Positions 1 through 11,528 of a stretch of 64,000 nucleotides of DNA are shown one piece after another. Source of the stretch: Magnolia sinica (Eukaryota > Streptophyta > Magnoliopsida > Magnoliales > Magnoliaceae). The stretch's first letter is position 1. Each line of letters starts with the position of its first letter. Location of the stretch: NCBI RefSeq assembly GCF_029962835.1, contig NC_080585.1, positions 58,205,443 to 58,269,442 on the forward strand, written 5' to 3'. The position numbers were made by a program, and so were the translations under genes. A model generated the notes under the pieces. It ran no database searches. It saw only the letters and a list, made by a program, of their open reading frames with translations, and was not told the origin of the DNA.

Positions 1-905
1 TACAGGAATTATAAGAAAATCGAGTTTGAGGCTATAAATAACCCACTATCATTCTCATTTCGGGCATCCGCTCCCAAATTTACCCTTTTACCATCTAGTC
101 ATCACATCCCTCCACCGAGGAGAGTGAGAGTGAAAGAAAGAGAGTCCATCCCTGGTCTAGCCCAAACCTAAGTCTCCTAAGCCACTTAAGTCCTAATCCG
201 AACCACTCGATCTCGCCTTAGCGACATTACCGTCTATCCAACCATTCAAGTTTCAATCAGCTGCATCTAAGTTAGAGTTTTAGCATTGTGCAACACTCAT
301 TTCCTTCTCAATCCTCTGCTCCTCAAATGCATCATCACTGCATTGCATTTCATCGTTTCTTCATATCTAATCTGCGGACGTATGCTCTGTGGCTTGCCGA
401 TATAATCGGAGCCTGCCCACCGTTAGTCGTCGTTTTGTCATAAGCATAGATGTATAATCCAGCATTCAACACATCATGTTTCTATATACTTTGCACCCTA
501 CACTTAGTCGGTTTGAATGTATGCTCTGCAATTTGCTGATATAATCGAATCGTGCCATCAAAAATTCAGACTAATTAGCCATTATTATTGTTTCGTTACA
601 TTTCAATTTCTTGTGTGAGATTTAATTTTATATCTCATAAATTGGTTAGATCTTGTAAAGTAAATACCATACGTTCGCACGGACAAAGGGGGTACCTTAC
701 ACATTCCTTCTCTATAATCATGGTCCCATACTTAGAATATCTCGAATGCAAACCCAAGAGTCATCTTGGGACTAAGAATCTTCGGATTCTCAATCCTATA
801 CATTTCTACGAGGTCTAACCGAATGTAGGATTAAAATAATTGATTAGTGGTGTGACTTTGGTCAAACATAACACCCTCTTGACTCCACAAAATTATCAAG
901 AGAGG
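1..905. other. Intergenic stretch without a recognisable gene
   Basis: No homology-bearing reading frame was seen on either strand. The one visible structure is an imperfect direct repeat of about 40 bp, at roughly 379-419 and 518-558, sharing 'GTATGCTCTG' and 'GATATAATCG' and spaced about 140 bp apart. The stretch could be a decayed LTR or leader, but no terminus is visible inside the window. Confidence 0.4.
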
Positions 906-1130
906 TAACCTATTTAAAGTGAGTCAATCCCTCCACCGGTGATCCAATGTCCATTTGATCGTGACCTAAAATGGGTTTTGAAAATGGATGAACGGCATGG
1001 ATGTAAGGCAGGTACATCATGGTGAGACCCCACCACAAGGGATGCCATCCACCTCGGTCCACCCAAGTCGTGCGCCCACCTGTGTAGATTTTATGTACGC
1101 CACCAACGACATTCATACTGGTTGGTACTT

Positions 1131-1480
1131 TATAGGCCCACCACAATCTGTTTATTTTATCTACGCTGTCCATCCATTTTTTTCAGCTCATTTCGGGGCA
1201 TAAGGTGGACCACACCACAGGAAACAGTGGTGATTGAATGCCCACCGTTAAAAACTTCCCAGGCTCTATTGTAATTTAATTTGCTAACGAACGTGTTGAT
1301 CAGTTCACACTGACACGGAACCTTTAAATTTTTAATGGTGAGCGTTCAATCGTCACTTTTCTTATGGTGTGGTCCAACTGAGATTTGGATCTGCCTCATT
1401 TTTTGACTAATATCATAAAATGAGCTGGAAAAATAGATGGACGGGGTGGATAAAACACATACATGGTCAGCCCACACAGC
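1131..1480. repeat. Short foldback (MITE-like) inverted repeat
   Basis: The left arm at about 1131-1254 ('GTCCATCCATTTTTTTCAGCTC', 'GGTGGACCACACCACAGGAAAC') is inverted at about 1333-1480. The arms are clearly diverged. Termini and TSD could not be fixed. The core words recur in several other foldbacks in this window, so this is one repeat superfamily. The open frames overlapping it are by-products of the repeat. Confidence 0.6.
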
Positions 1481-2274
1481 TTTTCTAGCACCGGTAATGA
1501 GACTCCTTTGATAGTTGACCACTGTTTTAAAAATGGTTGTGCATGTGGCACTCGTGGAAGGCTATCTGGACCATTCAAGTTATGATTAAAACTAGATGGA
1601 TCATGTATGTAAATTCACCCTTTAAAAACAATCTTAGTCATCAATCGATGGCTACAAATGAACGGTTAAAGGTGAAATTGCAAGTGGTCCACATTCCAAG
1701 GGAAAAATAGATGGGTTAATGCCATTTTGTCGGTGTAATTTTTAGGTCCAGCTCCATATACACTTGCTTCAGCTATTGGAGTGGTGTAGTTTACGTTACA
1801 ACTATGCCATGTAATCGGCTCTGCGGTGGGACAGTCACCATCATTCTCAAATGGTGGTGAACCGTCACAGGAGTGTGGAAGCTGATTGTGTGGTGTGATG
1901 ACGTCTTCAATTTCTGTGGTCCCCGTTACAATGAATATGTTATTTCCAAACCGTCCACCCATTTAGCAACATCAATTTACAGCAGTAGCCCAAACATAAT
2001 GCAGATCCAAGGCTCAAGTGGACCATACAATAGAAACAAGCGAGGACTGAACACTTATCATTTTAAACTTATCAAGGGCCACACAAGTTTTGAATCAAGC
2101 TGATATTTGTGTTTTTTCCCTGCATTTAGGTCTCCATGACCTCATGAACAGGTTGGATGGTCAATAACACTCTGGCAGGCCCTTTGAAGGTTTCAACCTT
2201 GTGGGCATCATTGTCCCATTGCTTTACGTGAAGTGGTCCATTTTGAGCTTTGAAGGTTGAGTAGCCAGACTCAG

Positions 2275-2765
2275 CTGCTGAGGTGATGTCGCCAAGTTCT
2301 GAGAGACCGACCATGATATGTGATGTATCTATCGTATCCACACTGTCCATCCACTTGGAGATACGAATTTATTGAATGATACACAGGATGAGCCAGATCA
2401 AAAACTCCAGTAGACCCAATCACACAAAACAGTGGAGAGAGTGACGCCCGCCATTAAAAAATTCTAATGGCCACAAAAGTTTTTGATGAAGCTGAAATTT
2501 CTGTTTTCTCTTATCTCATGTCTGCTTTAACTTATGAACCCATTGAATTTCAGATAAACATCATAATGGACCTTAGGAAGATTTCAACAGTGGGCGTCAC
2601 TCTTCCCACTGTTTTCTGTGGTGGAGTCCAGTCCATATTTGGATTTAACTCATTATTTGTCTTATGCTCTAAAATTATCTCTCCATATGGATGGATGGTG
2701 TGGATACAGTACATACATCATGATGGGTCCCACATAACTTGGTGACGTCACTTCAGTGGTGAGTC
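2275..2765. repeat. Foldback repeat, second copy of the GTGGACC-type family
   Basis: The left arm, about 2275-2462 (through 'GTGATGTCGCCAAGTTCTG' and 'AAAACAGTGGAGAGAGTGAC'), is inverted at about 2575-2765 ('CACTGTTTTCTGTGGTGGAG' to 'GGTGACGTCACTTCAG'). The same words occur again in the 12-14 kb inverted repeat. I see no coding potential and could not fix a TSD. Confidence 0.6.
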
Positions 2766-3544
2766 TCGCGACTCATCCTGTGAATATCTAACCACGCAAT
2801 CCGCTTCCGCTCCCGCTTCCTGCATCTGGACCAGACCGTAGCGGAAAGATGATCTGATCCCGTGATTAGAGAAATTTAGGACGGTGGACCCCACCTTTTA
2901 TCCCGTGGTTTTTATGAAGCAATACAAACTTAACATATATGCACTTAGACCTCTTCATACGGACACCGAATTTAAGGACGAAAATACCCCTGCCTTCCTC
3001 AAGCTGGCGTGCAGAGACCAGCGCTGACGGACGGTCCGGCGACGAGAACTCATGTGGGGCCCACTGTGATATTTGTGAGAAATCCTCCCGTCTAAGTTCA
3101 TTCATAGGGTCACAAAGACCTGGATGAAAGGAAAAACAAATTTCATAATGATCCACAACATCTGTAACCCCTGAAAGGGCTTCAATGGTAGACGTTCAAT
3201 TTCCCACTGCCTTTTCCAGTGTGGTTCACTTGATGGTTAGATTTATCTTTTTCTTTGTCTCAAGCCTTAATATGAGCTCACCAAATAAATGGCCAGTTTG
3301 GATATAACACGGACCTCATAATGGGACCGACGAAAGCAACCTACCCTAAAAAAAAGAAGAAAAAGAGTGGCTCTGGCAGATTTTTTTTAAATTTTTATTT
3401 TTTTTACGGAGAGAACTTTTTCTCTCTTACATTTTTTTCTAATATATAGTTATGTAAATATGTATATATAAGTATATAAAAATATTTTTCTATCTTTTAA
3501 TTCATTTCTTTGCCTATTTATTTAACAAGCATATCTCTTAAATT

Positions 3545-3691
3545 AGAGTGTTTTTTTTTCTTTTTTTTTTTTACACACGCACACACGCCCCCATGCACTC
3601 ACACTAGTGGAATTTCACCACGTATGGATACTTGAACGCTTGACCGGGTGTTGAAACTCCTAAGAGTCTACCACCCGAGCAAGAGTAAGAA
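3545..3691 (-). mobile_element. tRNA-derived SINE-like copy, left arm
   Basis: Read on the minus strand the unit opens with a tRNA-like internal promoter. Its A-box-like 'GCTCGGGTGGTAGACTC' is followed about 40 nt later by a B-box-like 'GCGTTCAAGTATCC'. It then runs into a TG-rich stretch and a poly(A), seen as poly(T) at about 3548-3572. The bases 'TCATTCTAGTTTAGGA' lie just upstream of its 5' end (about 3692-3707), and a diverged copy lies beyond the poly(A), as expected of a SINE TSD of about 15 bp. I do not recognise the family name. Confidence 0.6.
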
Positions 3692-4194
3692 TCCTAAACT
3701 AGAATGATTTACTTGTAGGGAAAATTTTAGTTCATGGTGCGACTCATTAGATGACTGCCCTGGATCACCAAACCATGCGTCACAATTGAATAAACTCAAG
3801 ACCTGAGAATACTATTCATATTATCTTGTCAACGATCATATCATTCCTCTCCAAGTTTTACTATTGACTTTGATTTTCATGTTTATTTGAATAGGTAGGA
3901 AACCATTATGAACTCACGAGCATATGGTTGATTGAAAATGTGAAAGCAATGAAAAAAATTAAAGAACACAATTATTTATATAGTTTGTTATGGAAGTGAT
4001 TATGAGATTAACAAGTAGAGTTAACCATATGAAGATTACAAGTAAAAGTTGTGAACACGTCATTTTTTGTGTTCCCAAACCTTATTTCAATTGGGAGCAG
4101 AAAGAAAGATTCAAACCCAAAAAACTCTAAAACAAAAGTTTCATCTTAATAAGGAAACTATGTGATTTATACATGACAAAATCACCCAGAAAAT

Positions 4195-4692
4195 TAGCAG
4201 AGCAAGCATAAAAATGAGCGGGACAAACATGAAAATCAGCTGGGCAAGCATGAAAATGAGCAGGGAAAGCATGAAAATCAGCGGAGCAAACTGAATTATG
4301 AGCGGGGCAAGCTAGAAAAATAGTGGAACAAACTTAAATATGAGCGGGGCAAAGTAGAAAAATAGCGGGGCAAACTGAAATATAAGCGGGGCAAACTAGA
4401 AAAACAACGGGACAAACCGAAATATGAGCGGGGTAAATTAGAAAAACAGCGGGACAAACTAAAGTATGAGCGGGGCAAACTAGAAAAACAGCGGGGTAAA
4501 CTAAAATCTGAGCGGGGCAAACTGAAATATGAGGGGGGCAAACTAGAAAATCAGCGGGGGAAACATGAAAATGAGCGGGGCAATCATGAAATTGAGCGAG
4601 ACAAACATAAAAATGAGCGAGGCAAACATGAAAATGAGCGAGACAAACTAAAAAATCAGCGGGGCAAGCATGAAAATAAGCGGGTCAAGCAT
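4195..4692. repeat. 21-bp minisatellite array, left copy
   Basis: About 23 units of 21 bp with core 'AGCGGGGCAAACT'. In the centre two variants alternate (tail GAAATATG or AGAAAAAC), giving a 42-bp higher-order period; towards both edges the tail is CATGAAAATG. Because 21 is divisible by three, the minus strand stays open as an 81-codon frame of seven-residue Leu-Pro-Arg repeats. I read that frame as an artefact, not a gene. Confidence 0.9.
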
Positions 4693-5778
4693 ATGAATCA
4701 TCATTTTTGCAAACACAAATTTGTTATTTGCCCGTGTCATAGATAATTGCTACACCTGCATATGAATCACATGCTGACAGTGTGTAACAATAACGCCCAT
4801 TTTCTCTGCTTTTTTTGTATAACATTGACTAAAAAATGAAGAGAATTCTTCCACCGTACACGACATAGTTGCATGATAATCCAAGCCATCTAAATTTGAT
4901 TGAAATTGACTGCAAACTGATTAAAATTGACCGCAAAGTAAATGAATCGATAGAAATCATCAACCAGCAAATGTTTCACATTCATCACCCCACCTTTGTA
5001 GGTTTCCTTCGCACATGGATAAAAGTGACTACTAAATGATGAAGATTTAATGCATATCTTGGCTACCCAAATCGTTTAATGACCCAACAGCAATGATAGA
5101 AGCCCAAAGAGCATTAGCTCTGCTTGCAAAAAGGAAGGAAGAAAAAAATCCCTCAATTAAAGTAAGAATTAAAAAAGAGGAGTATTGTAGATTATACTCA
5201 TAATACAAGTCTACCCTATATGTAATGTATATGCACATAAATCTTGACCATCTAAATTGTGGGCCTCATTTTGGATGGGAATTGCCCAAGATTGCTCTTC
5301 TTAGATTGTCCCTCCATTTGCTGGGGAGCCACCAAATGGGTGGTTCTTATTTGTAGGAAAAGTAATGATCACATACAATCCATTGTTGCTTAGCTTAAGA
5401 TACAACTAATCACATGCGCCAATATGTCACGTATAGGATATTTGAACCATGAAGAAATGTGACCCACCATGTAGGTCAACTGGCACAAAAATCAACCCTA
5501 CTCATTTATCAGGTGGGCTAAATGAGTACATGGAAGCATACCATCAACATCTCTGATTTAAACTCTCTGCTTTTTTTTTTTCCATGCATAATGGCCTGGT
5601 TTTTTCACCAAATGATTCTTCAAGGTGAGTCCCTCCTTTAGCATGGCCTTCATGTCCCAGGCAGATGATAGGTTTACAGGTTAGATGGAGTGTATTATAA
5701 GCTATTCAACCACCAGTTATAGGAGATCATTACTCTCAAAGAAAAGATGTTTAAAGTTCCAAATTCATCAACAAAATC
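4693..5778. other. Foldback interior without a gene
   Basis: Between the two 21-bp arrays the sequence is ordinary A+T-rich DNA. The longest frame (63 codons, minus, 5047-5238) has no recognisable motif. There is no transposase-like frame, which would be expected if the surrounding foldback were autonomous. Confidence 0.5.
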
Positions 5779-6308
5779 AGATAGTTTACCCCGCTGTTTT
5801 TCTTGTTTGTCCCGCTCATATTTCAGTTTACCCCGCCGTTTTTCTAGTTTGCCCCGCTCATATTTCAATTTGCCCTGCTATTTTTCTTGTTTGCCCCGCT
5901 CATATTTCAGTTTGCCCTAATCATATTTCAGTTTGCCCTACTGTTTTTCTTGTTTGCCCCGCTCATATTTCAGTTTGTCCCACTTTATTTTTTTTCTTGT
6001 TTGCCCCACTTATATTTCAGTTTGCCCTGCTGTTTTTATAGTTTGCCCTGCTGTTTTTATAGTTTGCCCTGCTCATATTTCAGTTTGTCCTACTGTTTTT
6101 CTTATTTGCCCCGCTGTTTTTTTAGTTTGCCCCGCTCATATTTCAGTTTGCCCTGCTGTTTTTCTTGTTTGCCCCGTTGTTTTTCTAGTTTGCCCCGCTC
6201 ATATTTCAGTTTGCCTCGCTAATTTTCTAGTTTGCCCCTCTCATTTTCACGTTTGCCCCGCTCATTTTCATGCTTGCTTTGCTCATTTTCATGTTTGCCC
6301 CGCTCGAG
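5779..6308. repeat. 21-bp minisatellite array, right copy, inverted
   Basis: About 25 units of the reverse complement of the left array ('AGTTTGCCCCGCT' core). It directly abuts the right SINE copy at about 6302-6308, while on the left about 500 bp separate array and SINE. Open frames of 111-129 codons in two phases (Val-Cys-Pro-Ala or Leu-Pro-Arg heptads) result from the period being a multiple of three. No start context or homology supports a protein. Confidence 0.9.
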
Positions 6309-6410
6309 TGGTAGACTATTAGGAGTTTCAACACTCGATCAAGCGTTCGAGTATCCATAGGTGGTAAAATTCCACTAGTGTGAGTGTGTGCATGTGTAAA
6401 AAAAAAAAAT
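6302..6410 (+). mobile_element. tRNA-derived SINE-like copy, right arm
   Basis: This mirrors the left-arm SINE: 'GCTCGAGTGGTAGAC' (A-box-like), 'GCGTTCGAGTATCC' (B-box-like), then 'CCACTAGTGTGAGTG', a TG stretch and a run of 12 A. It is followed by 'TCATTCTAGTTTAGGA', the 3' copy of the presumed TSD. The 5' flank here is the minisatellite, so the upstream TSD copy is lost on this side. Confidence 0.6.
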
Positions 6411-7639
6411 CATTCTAGTTTAGGAGATATGCTTGTTAAATACATAGACAAAAAAATGAATTAAAAGATAGGAAATTATTTTTATATACTTATATATACA
6501 TATTTACATAATTATGTATTAGAGAAAAATGTAAGGGCGTAAAAAAAAAAAATAATAAAATCTGTCAGACTGCCACGACATTGCCGCCGAACCCTGCGGC
6601 AGTTTATAGATTTTTTTTTCTATGTTGCTTTTGTGGGTCCAATCATGAGATCTGTGTTATATCCAAACCGTCCATTTATTTGACGAGCTCATATTAAGGC
6701 TTGAGACGAAAAATAAGAGATCTAACTATCAAGTGGACCACACTGTAAAAGGCAGTGGGGAATTGAACGTCTACCATTGAAACCCTTTTAAGATTACAAA
6801 AGTTTTGAATCATTATGAAATTTGTTTTTCCTCTTCATCCAGGTCTTTGTGACCCTATGAATGAACTTAGACAGGGAGGATTTCTCACAAACATCACAGT
6901 GGGCTCCACCTAAGTTTCTAATGGTTGACACTCATTCAACATTGTTTCTTGTAATGTGGTACACTTGAGATTTGGATATACCTCATTTTTGGTCTCATAC
7001 CATAAAATGATCTGGAAAAATATATAGACGGCATGGATGAAAAGAATACATCATGGTGGGGCCCACAGACCCACCGAAGATCCGCCATTGGCGGGTGGCA
7101 GAGGAGTACCCAATCCGTTTCCTTGAAAAGGAGGGGTATTTTCGTCCTGGAATTTGTTGTCCGTCCGAGGAGGTCTAAGTGCGTACGGTAAGTTTGTATT
7201 GCTTCAAAAATATCCAATGGATAAAAGGTGGGGTCCACAGGGGTAGCTTTCTCTCGTGAATATAAGGAAGCGATACTGTAATATTCTTCAGTCAATTTCA
7301 GGGTGCAATGTCGCCTGTAAGGCCCAGATTGTTGACATATGCCAAATGAAGACCATTGGATAAAGTGGACCAACACCTTGGATGGATTCTGGCCTAAAAA
7401 ATTAGCATGATTGGATGGTTAGATTCATCGGATTATGGGCATGCAAAACAGACGGCTAGAATAAAATGGTTCGCAGCGTCCATTTTTTGGGCTCTTAAAG
7501 TCTGTTATAATCCTATGGAGATATTTCTAGGGTATATACCTCCAATCTGATGGTCTACGTTGATCGTAGGTGGGCTCACTTGGGGCCTACTGTTGAATGT
7601 GCACCGTTATAAGGTAAGACGCACTCCCACTGGATCCTC

Positions 7640-8011
7640 TCCCTTCCTCTCTCTCTCTCTCTCTCTCTCTGCACAGAATATCGTATCCTCTTGAATCCAC
7701 GACCAGAATCCCCATTTCCTCTCCAAATCTCTCTCCAAAAACCCTAATTCGCAAAACCCTAGTCTTTCATTTCTGGAAAATCTACTTCTCTCCGATCTCA
7801 GGTCCTCGCTCTCTCCCTTTCTCTCTCTCCTAGACTTCTCGATTCTACATTCGATTCTGTTCCTTTTGTGGGGATTTTCGATCTTTCTGTGGTCGGAAGC
7901 TGCAATTCAAGAAACCGTTCTTCATAAGCTCTTTAATGGACGAAAAGGGTCTGGAAACTGGAAAACCTTTGCCGATCAGGGAGAATTGGAGCGTTGATCT
8001 CACTACTTTTG
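7640..8011 (+). CDS. Possible first exon of an unidentified gene
   Basis: A pyrimidine-rich leader (CT repeat at about 7647-7669) and two telobox-like words (AAACCCTA, about 7738-7762) are typical of plant 5' UTRs. An ATG at 7936 opens 25 codons (M-D-E-K-G-L-E-T-G-K-P-L-P...) up to a consensus-like donor (G|GTAAAT) at 8011/8012. I do not recognise the peptide. Splicing to the nearest good acceptor (CAG, 8181-8183) hits a stop after four codons. The continuation is therefore elsewhere, or the ATG is an upstream ORF of a downstream gene, or the locus is dead. The next plus-strand exons seen belong to the RING gene some 20 kb away; a link is speculative. Confidence 0.35.
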
Positions 8012-8225
8012 GTAAATTCCCGTTTCGGTTTCGTCCTTTGTCGATTTGAAGTTTTTTATTTCACGAATTTGATGTGATTTTTTAATTTATAGTTTGAAGT
8101 ATGATAATTTAAGTTTGTACGAATATGTCCTTGCATCTTGTTGTATTGTGATCCTTTTTTTTTTTTTCCTGTTGTTTCCGCAGATTCTGTTGTGTGAAAT
8201 CATGAACTGTACTGAGATGTTTGTG

Positions 8226-8480
8226 GAACGTGTGCAGGACACATGTGCTGTGGAAAATGTGGGTCCCACAAGGTCACATGGTTAAAAAATCAGGCTGTTC
8301 CACTCATAAGACGGATCACCTAGTATGAAACAATGGACGGTTTAAATCAGACGTGCTAACAGTATGAATCAATATATTAGCATTGACTGCCTGGTGAGTG
8401 GACCAGCCTGATTTTTTTAAGGCTGGTGACCTTCAAGAAGGGACCCATGTTTTGCATCACTCAGATGTCTTACTACACAA
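8226..8480. mobile_element. Small TIR (MITE-like) element
   Basis: Inverted arms carry 'ATGTGGGTCCC' ... 'AAAAAATCAGGCTG' on the left (about 8250-8305) and their complements on the right (about 8405-8455). There is no coding capacity. Exact ends and TSD were not resolved. It sits just after the putative first exon, in what would be its intron. Confidence 0.6.
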
Positions 8481-9767
8481 GTGACACATTTGCTTATTTG
8501 AATGCACTGCGTGTGACTTCATGTGCAACTTTTGTAGGTGACCATTTTTAAGATAGATTGAGTGTAGATTGCGATGTGTTTTCTATCATTTATTGAACGG
8601 TGGCAATTCATCAAATGACATTGGCCTATAACAGTAACCTGATCTGATATATCTGGGTATTGAAAAGGTCAGAGACACGATAAAAATAAATAAATTGAAT
8701 CTGATAGCCAACTGTAGTGTTTCACTTGTATTCATGTTTGTATACCCCAATTTGTATTGGCCAATACAGCAATAGCACATGTAGTTTTCCCATAGCATAT
8801 TTGTACTAGCCAATACTCTACTAATGTGAATGTGTCCTAAAATTTGTTCATGTGATGCTTACCAAGGCTTTGGTGTGCCTTAAAATAATTCAAATAACTA
8901 GATGAACTAAGGCTCCCTTTTGGTGTCTTCTAAAATTTTCTCAGATGATATTCATCAAAACTCAAGAAGCAAGATGGGCATTTTTCACTTCCATCTGTAG
9001 TGCCCAATGTTCCACAACCAAACCTACAGACGTTCAAGTCCTTGTTTCAGCTTTTCCTTTCAGCATGGAGGATTAAATATAAGTGTGCAAATGTTGTGGT
9101 GATAATGACCTAAGGAGAATGATGTGAAGCACTCATTGGTCGCCTGGTTTTGGCACACTGTATGATTATTATAGACAGTACATAGGTTGTGGATGAAAAA
9201 GAAGACTAGATGAAAAGAGAGAATAGGAGAGCGATTCGTTGATCATTAGTGAGTGACTAGTCCTTTTTATCATAAAGAGGGGTAAAAGTACGCAACTTCA
9301 CTCCTTCCTATAAACACAAGCCAAACAGGTGCACACACCAACCTTCTGCATGCCCTGTACACTTTGATACTCCACAATAAGTTGGAGTGTATTGTCAATC
9401 ATGCCAGACTTGGAGACATAATCTTCAGCAGATAATGTATCAATCGATCACATGAATGGATATATTGTTTAACAGTCTCTTGTTCACCATTTTCTCCCTC
9501 ATAAGTGATAGTCAACTTCTGGAAGACAAGATTATTTGAATGTGAGCAGCCAGCTGATTATCTTAATAGAGTTGCAAGATCTACCAGTTGCAAAACACGT
9601 TCCCCATAAAATTGCTTGGAGCTAAACGAGTTCAGGTAGAATGTGCCATGGCCCCATGGCCAGACATTCTGCCTCTTACTATACTAAAATAGGTTATTTC
9701 TTACTCTTCTAGGTGACTGAATTTCCTCCAATGAATGTACAATAGCCTGAAGTAGAGCGATGATTGA
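8481..9767. other. No gene seen
   Basis: A 1.3 kb stretch with only short frames and no recognisable motifs or clear repeats. It could be intronic or intergenic. Confidence 0.4.
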
Positions 9768-9770
9768 TAA

Positions 9771-11528
9771 GGGGGTGTTTGGGAATGTGGAAAACCTTGG
9801 AAATCAAAGCGGCTTCCATGGAAAGCCTACTTGTTCTTTGTTTGAGAAAAGTAGCCTTGGAAACAAATTTCCATTTCTCAGCTTTTCCTCAGTAACTATG
9901 GACATTTATTTCCTCCAAAAAAGACATTAAATTGATTTCAAAGGCAAATATGACTTGGCGACCATGGATGTAATTCATGTAAAACTGCAATCTACAATCC
10001 AATACAAACAACACAAGGGAAATGGGAATCCATCGTTTTCCATTTCCTAAGGATTCCATGTTACATTCCATATCCACATTTTAGTGTTCTTCCCAAGGCG
10101 TATCGTATCTGTGATGTAATGGAAATGGTTTGGACTATCATGCATTACAAGGTTGTAACAGCCTGTTCCAAAAAAGGGCCATAACACAGTCCTGTAAGGG
10201 CCATTATGGCCCAGCTGTAATGATTAAAAAAAAAGGGGTTTTCCCCGGTGAAAAAAGTACCTGGGATTAAAAAAAGGGTCTCCTCCTCCTCTTCTTCCTT
10301 GCAACGTCTGTGTGTGTGTGTGTGTGTAAAACCCTAGTTCTTGCAATGATTCTTTCTCTTTCTCTCTCTTCCTCTTCTTCTTTGCAACGTCTCTCTTTCT
10401 TCCTCTCTATCTTTTGTCTCTTCAAAGTATGTGTCTTCATATCAGCCGCGATTTTATAAAGTCACTTATATGACACTCTAGTGGCGTATGACGCCCGATG
10501 CACTTGTACTAGTAAGAAATTGTAGACATGGCATATATTGAATCAAGCCAAACCATTTAAAATGTGGGACCTGGTGTTGATTAGTCAGTGTGCCCAAATC
10601 AGATTGTTTGAATGATATTAACCGTTGATTTGCGGACACTCGCTTGTTGAAATAGGACCACTGGATATTTTTAATTCTTCATTGTCCAATAAATGTCCAT
10701 TGATTTGATAGGTGGATGATGAAATAAGTACAATTTGGAGCCGATTGTATTAGTGGGATGAGTGCCATAGATTTCATGATTTTTAGGCCAATTTGGGGGC
10801 ATTTGAGTGGTCCCTAAATTGGTGACACTGTCCATCCGAATTTATTTTGATTTTTTTCTTAAAATTTCTTCAGGGCAATGATGTCAAATGTTTAGGGATA
10901 TACTCTAGTGGGATGAATGTCATAAACTGTATGATTTTGGTGGCAGTTGAGTGGTCTCCTATATTGGCAACACTATTCATCTAAGTTAATTTTAATTTTT
11001 TTCTTAAAATTTCTTTTGGGAAATGATGTCAAATGCATAGGGATATACATTAGTGGGATGAGTGTCATAGATTGCATGGATTTGAGGCCTATTTAGAGGC
11101 ATTTGAGTGCTCCCCTATATTGGCAACACTATTCATACAAATTTACTTTCATTTTTTTTTTCTTAAAATTATTTAGAGGAATGATCTCAAATGCTTAAAG
11201 ATGTGCATTAGTGGGATGAGTGTCATGCAGGCCAATTTGGGGTCAATCTAAGCCTATTAGGTTAATAAATCATCATATAGGCTGAGACAACTTTCTAACC
11301 AAAGAGTGGACCGTTACACCATCATAAACATGTTCAAAACCATAAAAGAATACATATTTGGAATCCTCTTAATATTCCAGAAAATTTCTGATTTTTTTTT
11401 GGGATTGTTTCTTTAAAAAATTGACTGTTACAGGAGGCCTAACAACCGTTATGCATAATAGTAATGGTCGTAGTCGTTACACCCACAGCTACTGCTATGG
11501 CACATCTTGGGTCCTCCCAAACACTCCC
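9771..11528. mobile_element. Tourist/Harbinger-like non-autonomous element
   Basis: The left terminus GGGGGTGTTTGGGA (9771-9784) is matched as an inverted repeat by TCCCAAACACTCCC ending at 11528, a 14-bp TIR with one mismatch. The trinucleotide TAA flanks both ends (9768-9770 and 11529-11531), the TSD expected of PIF/Harbinger-Tourist elements. The 1.76 kb interior has no transposase. It holds a roughly 155-bp tandem repeat, a (TG)n run (10311-10327) and G+C-containing subterminal 'GGGCCATTATGGCC' motifs, so another element may be nested inside. Confidence 0.7.
10740..11230. repeat. Tandem repeat, period about 145-158 bp, about three copies
   Basis: The word 'AGTGGGATGA(G/A)TG' recurs at about 10753, 10908, 11053 and 11211. 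The intervening sequence is also similar in each unit: a TTTGAGTG block, a GGCAACACT block and a run of T followed by CTTAAAAT. It lies inside the Tourist-like element. Confidence 0.75.

Larger units (their letters stand above)
2868..7255. mobile_element. Giant foldback element with mirrored minisatellites
   Basis: A 4.4 kb inverted-repeat structure. The left arm is about 2868-3690 and the right arm about 6306-7255. Matching blocks include the outer 'GTGGACCCCACCTTTTATCC' block, the 'CATTCATAGGGTCACAAAGACCTGGATGAA' block, the 'TCAAGCCTTAATATGAGCTC' block and an A+T-rich block with GTAAATATGTATATATAAG. The right arm carries about 150 bp (6905-7060) that the left lacks. Inside the arms lie 21-bp arrays in opposite orientation. 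The middle (4693-5780) has no recognisable gene. The organisation resembles foldback elements, which have long arms ending in simple tandem repeats, but no transposase or TSD was found. An inverted segmental duplication is the alternative. Confidence 0.75.

Noticed and set aside
4195-6308. CRISPR-like array
   Set aside because: Units are directly contiguous with no unique spacers, and the context is a plant nuclear genome.
4296-6322. Open frames of 81-129 codons with heptad repeats
   Set aside because: They are produced by a 21-bp tandem repeat open in several phases; no start context, homology or codon bias supports translation.
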